The position numbers and the translations under genes were made by a program. The notes under the pieces were generated by a model, which was given only the letters and a program-made list of their open reading frames with translations, was not told the origin of the DNA and made no database searches. A DNA stretch of 64,000 nt, taken from positions 394,001 to 458,000 of the forward strand of contig NZ_BAABBQ010000001.1 of the NCBI RefSeq assembly GCF_039538045.1, read 5' to 3'. Positions 18,000 through 25,981 of the stretch are shown in pieces (position 1 is the stretch's first letter; each line of letters begins with the position of its first letter). The DNA comes from Sphingomonas swuensis (lineage in GTDB: Bacteria > Pseudomonadota > Alphaproteobacteria > Sphingomonadales > Sphingomonadaceae).

Positions 18000-18059
18000 C
18001 GGGGCGGGGGGACCATTCCGCCAGCCTTGCGTGCATCGCAACCGATCGCCGGCCGAGCG

Positions 18060-19847
18060 ATGCCGCAGCCTAGCGAGACGCTGAGCGCGCCGGCGGCGCT
18101 CGCACCGCGCAGCGGCTGGTCGGTGTCGGCGGAGCGCGAACACCGGCTGCTTGGGCTCCTCGCGACCGCGCTGTCGGCACTCATCCTCTATCTCTTCTAC
18201 AATCGCTCGTGGTGGGCACCCGACGACGGCGCCTACGCCTATGTCGCCTGGCGGCTGCTCGAAGGAGACGTGCTTGGCCGGGACGTCGCCGACGTCCACC
18301 CGGGCTACATCAACTTCATCAACGCCGCGGCGATGCGCCTGTGGGGTGTGGACATGCTGTCCATGCGTATCCCGCTTGCCGCGCTGACCGTCGTCCAGTC
18401 GGCGCTAACCTACTGGCTGCTGCGCGGGCGAGGGCCCGTGGTCGCCACCGTCGGCGCAATTGCGGCCTCCGCGCTGACCTTCGTGCTGTTCGTCAATCCG
18501 ACCGCCAACTGGTACGCCCTGTTTTTGGCGGTGGGTACGATCGCGCTGCTGTCATGGCCGCGGCTGAAGCTGGCGAGCATGGCGCCATGGCTTGGCTTCC
18601 TCCTCGGCAATGCCTTCCTCTTCCGCCAGCTCAGCGCGGTGTTCCTCGCCATGGGCGTCCTCTGCTGGCTGATCCTCAAGCATCGCCCCGCCGGGGTCGC
18701 GGACCGCCGCGTCGCGCGCGCCGTCCTGATCCTGATCGGCCTCGGGCTTGGCGCCTATCTCGTGTCCAAGGGCAGCATGACCGGGCTGCTGCTGTTCGGC
18801 ATCTGGCCCTTCTTCCTTCTGGCGCGGGCCTGGTCGGCCTCTGGCGTCCTTGCAGCGGCGAGCGACGAGCCATTCACCAGCCGCAGCATGCTGGCCATGA
18901 TCGCGGGCGGCTGCGCTGCCTTCGTCCCGCTCGCAATCTACCATGGCATCACCGGCACCGTCGGTTCGTGGCTCCACGATTCCCTAGTCGCGCCGTTTCT
19001 TCTCACCAGCCTCGACTTCTTCGACGGGGCGAGCTTCGGCGCCCTGTTCGTGCGCATCGCGCAGCTGAGCCCCTCCGCCGGAATGCTCGGCTGGCTGAAC
19101 CTGGCCTATTGGCTGACGCTGCTGCTCGCACCGGTCGTCCTCGGTTTGCGGGCACTCCGCACCGCCCGCTCGTCCGACGGGGACGCGCTGACCCCGCTCG
19201 CGGTCGTCGCGATCTTCTTCGGCCTCGTCTCGATCCACTACGAGATCCCGATCTACCTCAACTACACCAGCTTCCTGACGCTCGCCGGGATCCTCTCGCT
19301 TGACCTGCCTTGGCGCGAACGGAGCCTCTGGGCAGGCGGGGTTGCGGCGCTGTGCGGAATCGCCCTTCTGTTCCAGGCCGGGCAGCCCGTCGCGCGTGGT
19401 CTCGATGCGACCCTGACCGGCCGCACTCTCGCCCTCGACGCCAGCGCGGCGCATCCGCTCGCCTCGATCCGCACCACGGCGGACGACCGGGAGGCGATGG
19501 CGAAGATCCTCGTCCGGATCGACCAGCGGAGCGCCGGCGACCAGCGGGTGCTGGCCGCACCGTTCAACCCCGAATTCTACTTTCTTGCCCAGCGCCGGTC
19601 GCCGTTCCGGCACGGAATTACTGCGCTTGAGCTTCAGGACGAGGCGGCGCTTCGCCGATCGCTCGGCCAGCTTCGCCGTGCGCCGCCGGCGCTGCTCATC
19701 CATCGCCGCCAGGACAAGTACAACACCCCCGAGGTGCTGGCCCTCGTGGCGGAGCTCAAGCGATGGTCCGGGCGCCGCGAGGCGGTCGGCGACTATGACA
19801 TTTACTACGATCTGGACCCGCGCCGTCCGGAAAGAGGTGGGCAGTGA
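18060..19847 (+). CDS. GT-C family membrane glycosyltransferase (PMT/ArnT-like)
   Basis: A 595-residue polytopic protein. An N-terminal helix is followed by the first periplasmic loop WWAPDDGAYAYVAWRLLEGD, carrying the acidic pair that is catalytic in GT-C enzymes using polyprenyl-phosphate sugars. DVHPGYINFINAAAMRLWG continues the PMT_2-type signature. About ten helices follow, then a soluble C-terminal domain. It probably transfers a sugar from undecaprenyl phosphate to a surface acceptor in the periplasm. An upstream TTG at 18027 would add 11 residues; ATG 18060 is preferred without a strong ribosome-binding site. Its stop overlaps the GtrB-like gene start. Confidence 0.8.
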   Translation: MPQPSETLSAPAALAPRSGWSVSAEREHRLLGLLATALSALILYLFYNRSWWAPDDGAYAYVAWRLLEGDVLGRDVADVHPGYINFINAAAMRLWGVDMLSMRIPLAALTVVQSALTYWLLRGRGPVVATVGAIAASALTFVLFVNPTANWYALFLAVGTIALLSWPRLKLASMAPWLGFLLGNAFLFRQLSAVFLAMGVLCWLILKHRPAGVADRRVARAVLILIGLGLGAYLVSKGSMTGLLLFGIWPFFLLARAWSASGVLAAASDEPFTSRSMLAMIAGGCAAFVPLAIYHGITGTVGSWLHDSLVAPFLLTSLDFFDGASFGALFVRIAQLSPSAGMLGWLNLAYWLTLLLAPVVLGLRALRTARSSDGDALTPLAVVAIFFGLVSIHYEIPIYLNYTSFLTLAGILSLDLPWRERSLWAGGVAALCGIALLFQAGQPVARGLDATLTGRTLALDASAAHPLASIRTTADDREAMAKILVRIDQRSAGDQRVLAAPFNPEFYFLAQRRSPFRHGITALELQDEAALRRSLGQLRRAPPALLIHRRQDKYNTPEVLALVAELKRWSGRREAVGDYDIYYDLDPRRPERGGQ

Positions 19848-20866
19848 AGCAACAACAGATGGTCACCGTGTCGATCGTGGCTGCCTGCTACAACGAGGCC
19901 GACAATCTGCCGGAGTTCGTTCGCCGGGTCGAAGCCGCGATGGGCGAGGTTCCCGAAGCGTGGGAACTCATCCTCGTCGACGACGGCAGCGTCGATCATA
20001 GCTGGGAGGTGATGGAGCAGCTCCGCGCCGACCATCCCCACGTGATCGGCCTCCGCCTCAGCCGCAACTTCTCGCACCAGAATGCGCTGATCGCCGGGCT
20101 CGCGCATGCCCGGGGACGCGCCGTTGTCAGCCTCGACAGCGACCTCCAGCATCCGCCCGAACTGATCCCCGACATGATCAAGGCGTGGCGCGAGGGCTGG
20201 CGGGTGGTCACCACCTGCCGCCAGGAGGGGCGCGAGACCTCGGCCTTCAAGCGCCTGACCTCGCGCTATTTCTACAAGGCCTTCTCGTTCATGACCGACA
20301 TCTCGATGGGGTCGGGCGCGTCGGACTTCCGACTGCTCGACCGCAAGGCATTGACGGTCCTGCTCCGCTTCGCCGGCACCGACCGCTTCCTGCGTGGCTC
20401 GGTCAACTGGATGGGCTTCCCCTCGACGACCCTCCACTATCAGGTTGGCGAGCGGTCCGCGGGAACCAGCGCCTACAGTCTCGCGCGGATGGTCTCCTTC
20501 TCGGTCACGGCGATGACCTCCTTCTCGATGAAGCCGCTGCGCATCGGGCTGTGGATCGCGGGGCTGGTCGGGCTGCTTGCCATCGCCGAGCTCTTCTACG
20601 TCCTCTACATCGCGATGAGCGGAGCCGGGGTCCCGGGCTGGGCCTCGGTCGCCGGCCTGATCTCCTTCCTGTTCGCCATGCATTTCGCCGTCATGGGCAT
20701 CTTCGGGCTCTACATCTCGCGCATCTATTCGGTGCTGCAGAGCCGGCCGGTGTTCATCATCGACGAATATGCCGGCGTCGCGAACCCGGACTATGACATG
20801 CCGCCAAGGCCTGCTGCCTGGCCGGTCCACGACCGCATCGAGGCGGCCGGTGCCGATCATGGATAG
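19844..20866 (+). CDS. polyprenyl-phosphate glycosyltransferase, GtrB/DPM1-type GT2
   Basis: A 340-residue GT2 enzyme with VSIVAACYNEADNLPEF and the nucleotide-sugar motifs ILVDDGSVD and SLDSDLQHPPE. SRNFSHQNALIAG and the QVGERSAGTSAYSLARM stretch are typical of bactoprenol glucosyltransferases. Two C-terminal helices anchor it in the membrane. It makes undecaprenyl-phosphate-sugar on the cytoplasmic face. The GTG start overlaps the upstream stop (GTGA) and has AGAGGTGG as ribosome-binding site. Followed by a GtrA flippase, it supplies the donor for the GT-C transferase. Confidence 0.9.
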   Translation: MKQQQMVTVSIVAACYNEADNLPEFVRRVEAAMGEVPEAWELILVDDGSVDHSWEVMEQLRADHPHVIGLRLSRNFSHQNALIAGLAHARGRAVVSLDSDLQHPPELIPDMIKAWREGWRVVTTCRQEGRETSAFKRLTSRYFYKAFSFMTDISMGSGASDFRLLDRKALTVLLRFAGTDRFLRGSVNWMGFPSTTLHYQVGERSAGTSAYSLARMVSFSVTAMTSFSMKPLRIGLWIAGLVGLLAIAELFYVLYIAMSGAGVPGWASVAGLISFLFAMHFAVMGIFGLYISRIYSVLQSRPVFIIDEYAGVANPDYDMPPRPAAWPVHDRIEAAGADHG

Positions 20867-21332
20867 GCTGCTCGCACCGCAGCACGGGAAGTTCGTCCGC
20901 TTCGTCCTCGTCGGAGGGTCGAATTTCCTTCTGGGAATGCTGCTGTTCCAGGCGGTGTGGGCGATTGGCGCTCCGCTCGGAAGCTGGCGCACGCCCGCCG
21001 CCCAGGCCGTCGCCTATGCGATCGGAACGGCCTGGTCCTTCTTCTGGAACCGCCAGTGGGTCTTCCGCTCCACGGACGGATCGGCGGGCGGGGTCGGCGG
21101 CGAGGCGCTCCGCTTCATCGTCGCGCAAGTCCTGTGCCTGCTCGTCAGTACCGTCCTGGTGACGGCGGCAATTGACGGCGCCGGGCTGCCGCCGCTCGTC
21201 GGCTGGCCGGTGGCGATGCTGCCTCTGGTGCTCCTCAACTACATCCTGATCAGCCGGTGGGTCTTCCCGAACGAAGCCACCCAGCCGCCGCTCGGCCCAA
21301 CCCGCTCCCACAAGGAAGACGCACGGTCATGA
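20859..21332 (+). CDS. GtrA family polyprenyl-linked sugar flippase
   Basis: A 157-residue protein with four membrane helices of the GtrA/DPMS family. FVRFVLVGGSNFLLGMLLF opens the first helix, WSFFWNRQWVFRS is the conserved loop, and LLNYILISRWVFP closes the fourth helix. It probably flips the undecaprenyl-phosphate-sugar made by the preceding enzyme. The ATG lies 8 bp inside the GtrB-like gene, and the stop overlaps the methyltransferase start (ATGA). The in-frame region upstream of the ATG is a shadow of the preceding gene. Confidence 0.9.
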   Translation: MDRLLAPQHGKFVRFVLVGGSNFLLGMLLFQAVWAIGAPLGSWRTPAAQAVAYAIGTAWSFFWNRQWVFRSTDGSAGGVGGEALRFIVAQVLCLLVSTVLVTAAIDGAGLPPLVGWPVAMLPLVLLNYILISRWVFPNEATQPPLGPTRSHKEDARS

Positions 21333-22030
21333 ACCGCCATGTCGATCAACGCGAACTGACCCACGAGCGCCTCGGCGATCGCTTCGCCTTCGCCCTGTCG
21401 CGCTACGATACCGATCGCCGGGTCGAGGTGCTGGTCGACGACTTCCTCGGCCCCGAGCGCTTGCGCGGCGCGAAGGTCCTCGACGTCGGCTGCGGCCTCG
21501 GCGACTTCAGCCAGCGATTGTCCGACCTCGGCGCCGAAGTGACCGCCTGCGACCTTGGTGCAGGGCTGGTCGAGCGAACCCGTGCCCGGGTCGGGTGCAA
21601 GGCCGTCGTCGCCGATGCGCTCAACCTGTCCGCGACCTTCGAACCCGAGAGCTTCGACATCGTGCTTTCGTCCGAATGCATCGAGCATACGCCCGACCCG
21701 AAACGCGCCGTGCTGGAGATGGCGCGGATGGTGAAGCCGGGCGGCCTGCTTTCGATCAGCACCCCGAACCGCCTGTGGTGGCCGGTCGTCCGTCTCGCCT
21801 CCATCCTCCGGCTCCGCCCGTTCGACGGATATGAGAATTTCAGCTCGTGGCGCGGGCTGCGCGGAACGCTTGCCGAGGGCGGGATGGAGGTGATCCGCGA
21901 AAAGGGGCTTCACGCCTTCCCCTTTCAGTTCGGGCTTCACGGCCTGTCACGCTGGGTCGACGAGCATTGCCAGCCGCTCCGCGGCGAGATGATCAACATC
22001 TGCCTCCTGGCCAGGAAGCCGTCCGCCTGA
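21329..22030 (+). CDS. class I SAM-dependent methyltransferase (UbiG/Methyltransf_11-like)
   Basis: A 233-residue Rossmann-fold methyltransferase. Motif I is VLDVGCGLGDFSQ, motif II is the acidic ACDLGAG, and motif IV/post-II is FDIVLSSECIEHTPDP; VKPGGLLSIST is motif V/VI. It resembles UbiG and sugar or lipid methyltransferases. Its position at the end of the glycan operon, with the start overlapping the GtrA-like stop, suggests methylation of the transferred glycan rather than ubiquinone. A small hairpin (22074-22092) follows. Confidence 0.85.
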   Translation: MNRHVDQRELTHERLGDRFAFALSRYDTDRRVEVLVDDFLGPERLRGAKVLDVGCGLGDFSQRLSDLGAEVTACDLGAGLVERTRARVGCKAVVADALNLSATFEPESFDIVLSSECIEHTPDPKRAVLEMARMVKPGGLLSISTPNRLWWPVVRLASILRLRPFDGYENFSSWRGLRGTLAEGGMEVIREKGLHAFPFQFGLHGLSRWVDEHCQPLRGEMINICLLARKPSA

Positions 22031-22073
22031 ACTTGCCCTTCCGGCACTGATCATTGCGCGTCCCCGGGGAACC

Positions 22074-22092
22074 AACCCGCGCCGCGCGGGTT
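22074..22092 (+). terminator. short GC hairpin after the glycan operon
   Basis: AACCCGCG (22074-22081) pairs with CGCGGGTT (22085-22092) around CCG, followed by one more T. It lies 44 nt after the methyltransferase stop. The same segment overlaps a GGAAC-N16-GGTT arrangement (22068-22092) that resembles an EcfG-type stress promoter. Terminator and promoter are alternatives here. Confidence 0.4.
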
Positions 22093-22142
22093 TGGTGCGG
22101 CAGGCGCCGCGGTTCTCGTGAGGTGCGGCGAGGGAGGTCGGG

Positions 22143-23615
22143 ACGACCCAAGCAGTTTCGGGTATCGATGGCCTCGACGACGTCCTCAACGGAGGTCTCG
22201 AGCGCGGAAGGGTTTTTCTCCTCGAGGGAAGCCCGGGCACCGGCAAGACCACGATCGCCCTCCAGTTCCTTCTCGCCGGTGTCGCGAGGGGAGAACGGTG
22301 CCTCTACATTACTCTGTCCGAGACCGAGGATGAGCTCCGCTCGTCCGCGAAGTCGCACGAGTGGGATCTCTCGGACCTGCCGATCTTCGAGCTCGTGCCG
22401 CCCGAAAATCTTCTCGACGAGGAGCAGCAGCAAAGCCTGCTCTATTCCTCCGACCTCGAGCTTGGCGAAACCACCAGGCGGATCTTCGAGGCATTCGAGG
22501 ACATCGACCCTGAACGGGTGGTGCTCGACAGCCTCTCGGAAATCCGTCTCCTGGCGCAGAGCTCGCTTCGCTATCGTCGGCAGATCCTCGCGCTGAAGCA
22601 CTATTTCGCGAAGCGCAACGCGACCGTTCTGATGCTCGATGACCTGACGACGGACGTCAATGACAAGACCGTGCACAGCGTCGCCCACGGGGTGGTTCGG
22701 CTGGAAGAGCTGGCGCCCGAATATGGCTCGGAACGGCGACGCCTCAGGGTCATCAAATATCGCGGCCGGCGCTTTCGCGGTGGTTACCATGATTTTGCGA
22801 TCAAGCTCGGCGGGGTGAGGGTCTTCCCGCGCCTGGTCTCGGCGGAGCATCGCAGGACCTTCGACCGGAGCGCCGTAGGCACCGGCTCGGCGGAATTCGA
22901 TGCATTGCTGGGAGGCGGTGTCGAGCGAGGGTCGAGCGTCCTCATTCTCGGTCCTGCCGGCACCGGCAAGTCGATCATGACGTTGACCTTCGTCGCGCAA
23001 GCCATCCAGCGCGGCGAGAAAGCGGCGATGTTCGTGTTCGACGAGGAACTGGGCCTGCTGATCGAGCGGGCCAAGGGTCTCGGCCTCGATCTGACGGCGA
23101 TGATCGAAAAGGGCGATCTTACCCTGGAGCAGATCGACGCGGCCGAGATGACTCCGGGCGAATTCTCGGAGCGCGTCCGCAACTGCGTTCAGATCCATGG
23201 TGCTCGAACCGTCGTGATCGACAGCCTCAATGGCTACCAGGCCGCGATGCCCGGCGAGCACGCGCTGGTACTGCATGTCCACGAGCTCCTTCAGTATCTC
23301 AACCGACAGGGCGCGACGACCTTCCTGACCGTGGCCCAGCATGGCCTGATCGGCGACATGCAGACCCCGGTCGATGTCACCTACCTTGCCGACACCGTCA
23401 TCCTCCTCCGCTACTTCGAGGCATTCGGGAGGGTTCGCCGCGCCATTTCAATCGTGAAGAAGCGGACCGGGCCCCACGAGGACACCATCCGCGAATATCG
23501 CATCGGATCGAACGGCGTTGCGCTGGGTCCGCCTCTCGAAGGATTCCAGGGCGTGCTGCGCGGGGTTCCGACCGCATCCGATGCTTCGAGCCTCATGACT
23601 GACCGGCCCCAGTAA
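22143..23615 (+). CDS. KaiC-like double-RecA ATPase, apparent non-AUG (ACG) start
   Basis: The frame encodes about 490 residues with two KaiC/RadA ATPase domains. The first has Walker A GSPGTGKTT (Lys35) and the second GPAGTGKS (Lys276). The catalytic Glu pairs are ITLSETEDE and VFDEELG. KaiC-like proteins in non-cyanobacteria act in stress or light signalling, often with histidine kinases. An in-frame TGA lies at 22119, and no ATG, GTG or TTG occurs before 22395, which would delete the whole first Walker A. ACG at 22143 gives the natural start M-T-Q-A-V-S-G-I-D. GGGAGG lies 5 nt upstream. Either initiation is non-canonical, or the start was mutated or mis-sequenced. The stop overlaps the kinase start. 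Confidence 0.8.
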   Translation, partial: TTQAVSGIDGLDDVLNGGLERGRVFLLEGSPGTGKTTIALQFLLAGVARGERCLYITLSETEDELRSSAKSHEWDLSDLPIFELVPPENLLDEEQQQSLLYSSDLELGETTRRIFEAFEDIDPERVVLDSLSEIRLLAQSSLRYRRQILALKHYFAKRNATVLMLDDLTTDVNDKTVHSVAHGVVRLEELAPEYGSERRRLRVIKYRGRRFRGGYHDFAIKLGGVRVFPRLVSAEHRRTFDRSAVGTGSAEFDALLGGGVERGSSVLILGPAGTGKSIMTLTFVAQAIQRGEKAAMFVFDEELGLLIERAKGLGLDLTAMIEKGDLTLEQIDAAEMTPGEFSERVRNCVQIHGARTVVIDSLNGYQAAMPGEHALVLHVHELLQYLNRQGATTFLTVAQHGLIGDMQTPVDVTYLADTVILLRYFEAFGRVRRAISIVKKRTGPHEDTIREYRIGSNGVALGPPLEGFQGVLRGVPTASDASSLMTDRPQ

Positions 23616-25651
23616 TGAAGCGCACGACCCTGTCGGAGCGAGCGCTCGTCCTCGCGCCGCGTGGCCGTGACGCTCAGATCGCCGCCGCCATGCTCAGCGA
23701 GGGCGGGATCGAGGCGACTGCTTGCCAGACACTCGACTGCCTCATCAAAGAGCTCAACCAGGGTGCCGCCTTCGTCATCGTGACCGAGGAAGCGATCGCC
23801 AGTGCCGACCTCCATGCGCTGTCGGCATGGATCGAGGACCAGCAGGAATGGTCCGATCTGCCGTTCGTTCTGCTGACCAGCCGTGGTGGCGGCCTCGAAC
23901 GCAATCCCGCGGCCAGCCGCTATCTCGACGTCCTCGGCAACGTCACCTTCCTCGAGCGTCCGTTCCACCCGACGACGCTGATCAGCCTCGCCCGCTCCGC
24001 GCTCCGCGGCCGGAAGCGGCAGTATGACGCCCGTGCCCGCCTCGAGGAGCTACGCGACAGCGAGAGCCGCTTCCGTACCTTGTTCGAGACGATGGACGAG
24101 GGCTTCGCCGTGATCGAATTCATCGACAGCGAGCATGGGCCGCTCAGCGACTATGTGCACATCCAGGCGAACCCCGCTTATGAGCGGCACGCTGGCATCC
24201 CCAACGTCGTCGGGCAGAAAGTCCGCGAGATGGTCCCTGAAGAGGCGGAGGGCTGGGTCCGCCTCTACCGCGACGTGCTTCTGACCGGAACGCCGATCCG
24301 CTTCGAACGCGAGCTTGAGGCGACCAGGCGCCATCTCGAACTCGCCGCCTTCCGGGTCGATCCGACATCGCGCAACGAGGTCGCGGTCATCTTCCAGGAC
24401 GTGACCGCCCGCAAGCGTGCCGAGGCCGAGCTGGTCACTCTCAACCAGACGCTCGAGGGGCGGGTGGCCGATGCCGTCGCCGAACGCGAAGCGGCCCTGT
24501 CGCAGCTCCACGAGGCGCAGAAGCTCGAAACCATTGGGCAGCTGACGGGCGGCGTCGCCCACGACATCAACAATCTGCTGACTCCGATCACCGGAGCGCT
24601 CGACCTCCTCAACCGGCGCTACGGCGCCGACGATCCCCGTTCGGCTCGGTTGCTCGACGGCGCTTTGCAGTCGGCGGAGCGGGCCAAGATCCTGGTCAGC
24701 CGGCTGCTCGGCTTCGCTCGTCGCCAGGCGCTCGAGACCCGGGCGATCGATCCCGCCGCGCTGCTCGAGGGCATGCGCGACCTGGTGGTCAGTTCAATCG
24801 GTCCGTCAGTCGAGCTGCGGTTGGTGCTCGGCCGCGATCTCCCGCCGGCCCTGACCGATCCCAACCAGCTCGAGCTCGCGGTGCTCAACCTGTGCGTCAA
24901 TGGCCGCGACGCCATGAATGGGGTCGGCACGCTGACCCTCTCGGCCGAGCATTCGGTCGTCGGCCCGAACCACAACGACAAGCTCAGGCCCGGAGAATAT
25001 ATCCGCATCTCGGTGATCGACACCGGCGAGGGCATGGACTCCAAAACCCTTGCCCGGGCGGTCGAACCCTTCTTCTCGACCAAGGGCATCGGCAAGGGCA
25101 CCGGCCTGGGGCTGTCGATGGTCCACGGACTTGCCGCGCAGCTCGGCGGCGCCTTCGAGCTGACCAGCGCCGTCGGCCGCGGGACTCGCGCCGACCTCTA
25201 CCTCCCGGTCGCCCAGACCGACGCGCAGCCGCTGAGCATCGCCCGCTCCGACAGCGTCGCGGCGATTCGAAAGCTCAAGGTGCTCCTGGTCGACGACGAG
25301 GATCTGGTCCGCGCCGGAACCGCCGAGATGCTGCGCGACATCGGACATGAGGTCCACGAAGCGTCTGGGGGTTCGCAGGCGCTTGGCATTCTGGCGTCCG
25401 GACTCGCGGCCGACGTGATCGTCACCGACTACATGATGCCGCGGATGAACGGCGCTGAATTTGCGACACGGGTTCACCAGCAGTCTCCGGCCATGCCGGT
25501 GCTCGTCGTGACCGGCTACGCGGGCGGCGATCTCGACCTTGATCTCCCGCAACTCGCCAAGCCCTTCCGGCAGGCCGATCTCGCCGCGGCGATCAATCGC
25601 CTGGTGGAAGACGGGGACCGCAAGGTCGTGCCGATCAAGCGCCACCGATAG
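23615..25651 (+). CDS. hybrid histidine kinase (REC-like, PAS, HisKA, HATPase, REC)
   Basis: A 678-residue cytosolic sensor kinase. It has an N-terminal receiver-like domain without the normal phospho-Asp context (1-130), a PAS domain (about 150-270, SRFRTLFETMDEGFAVIEF) and a coiled coil. The H box GGVAHDINNLL (His316) is followed by an HATPase domain with N box NLCVNGRDAM and G boxes DTGEGMD and GKGTGLGLS. The C-terminal receiver has phospho-acceptor Asp605 in VTDYMMP. There is no membrane segment. Its start overlaps the KaiC-like stop (TAATG), so the two form one module; KaiC-kinase partnership is known for circadian systems and is inferred here. Confidence 0.9.
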   Translation: MKRTTLSERALVLAPRGRDAQIAAAMLSEGGIEATACQTLDCLIKELNQGAAFVIVTEEAIASADLHALSAWIEDQQEWSDLPFVLLTSRGGGLERNPAASRYLDVLGNVTFLERPFHPTTLISLARSALRGRKRQYDARARLEELRDSESRFRTLFETMDEGFAVIEFIDSEHGPLSDYVHIQANPAYERHAGIPNVVGQKVREMVPEEAEGWVRLYRDVLLTGTPIRFERELEATRRHLELAAFRVDPTSRNEVAVIFQDVTARKRAEAELVTLNQTLEGRVADAVAEREAALSQLHEAQKLETIGQLTGGVAHDINNLLTPITGALDLLNRRYGADDPRSARLLDGALQSAERAKILVSRLLGFARRQALETRAIDPAALLEGMRDLVVSSIGPSVELRLVLGRDLPPALTDPNQLELAVLNLCVNGRDAMNGVGTLTLSAEHSVVGPNHNDKLRPGEYIRISVIDTGEGMDSKTLARAVEPFFSTKGIGKGTGLGLSMVHGLAAQLGGAFELTSAVGRGTRADLYLPVAQTDAQPLSIARSDSVAAIRKLKVLLVDDEDLVRAGTAEMLRDIGHEVHEASGGSQALGILASGLAADVIVTDYMMPRMNGAEFATRVHQQSPAMPVLVVTGYAGGDLDLDLPQLAKPFRQADLAAAINRLVEDGDRKVVPIKRHR

Positions 25652-25685
25652 ATTTGAGGTCCTTGCGCAGGCGAAAGGTCTGGAA

Positions 25686-25704
25686 CGACACGCTTGTCGT
25701 GTCG
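25686..25704 (+). terminator. hairpin between kinase gene and 64-aa gene
   Basis: CGACACG (25686-25692) pairs with CGTGTCG (25698-25704) around CTTGT, 35 nt after the kinase stop and just before a small gene. It is a weak terminator or regulatory hairpin; no T-run follows. Confidence 0.3.
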
Positions 25705-25715
25705 CTTCTGCGGCC

Positions 25716-25910
25716 ATGACCCAGGAAACCTACAGCAGGCCGAGCGACGTGATCGCCGAGGACGGCAAGGTCCTAATGGACGGTCCAGACAGCATCAACG
25801 TCGCCATGACGCCGGAAGCGGCCGCCGAAACCGGTGCCCGACTCATCGACCAGGCCGCAAGGGCCGCAGGACAATTGCGAGAGGCGCAGATCGATTACCG
25901 CCCGAAATAG
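25716..25910 (+). CDS. small hypothetical protein, 64 aa
   Basis: A 64-residue acidic protein, MTQETYSRPSDVIAEDGKV, with a predicted helix AAETGARLIDQAARAAGQLREAQ. There is no membrane segment, Cys or known motif. It resembles short conserved sphingomonad proteins of unknown function. It lies 64 nt after the hybrid kinase stop and may belong to its transcript, or be independent after the 25686-25704 hairpin. The frame is open upstream; the ATG was chosen because the upstream residues are a shadow of the kinase gene. Confidence 0.5.
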   Translation: MTQETYSRPSDVIAEDGKVLMDGPDSINVAMTPEAAAETGARLIDQAARAAGQLREAQIDYRPK

Positions 25911-25935
25911 GAGGTCGGCAGTTCGCGTGGGCACA

Positions 25936-25979
25936 GCCGCTCCGCCATGCTAGCGCGTCGCGTGCGCTAGCGGAGCGGC
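25936..25979 (+). promoter_or_regulatory. hairpin burying the moaA Shine-Dalgarno
   Basis: GCCGCTCC (25936-25943) pairs with GGAGCGGC (25972-25979). GCTAGCGC (25949-25956) pairs with GCGCTAGC (25964-25971), leaving a 5-nt bulge GCCAT and a 7-nt loop. The stem ends 2 nt before the moaA ATG. GGAG at 25972-25975 is the only plausible ribosome-binding site and is entirely paired. The leader is too short for the known Moco RNA motif. Translational control of moaA is inferred. Confidence 0.6.
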
Positions 25980-25981
25980 GA

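Noticed and set aside
25911..25981. Moco riboswitch upstream of moaA
   Set aside because: The leader after the previous gene is only about 70 nt and forms one simple hairpin. The known motif is larger with several helices.
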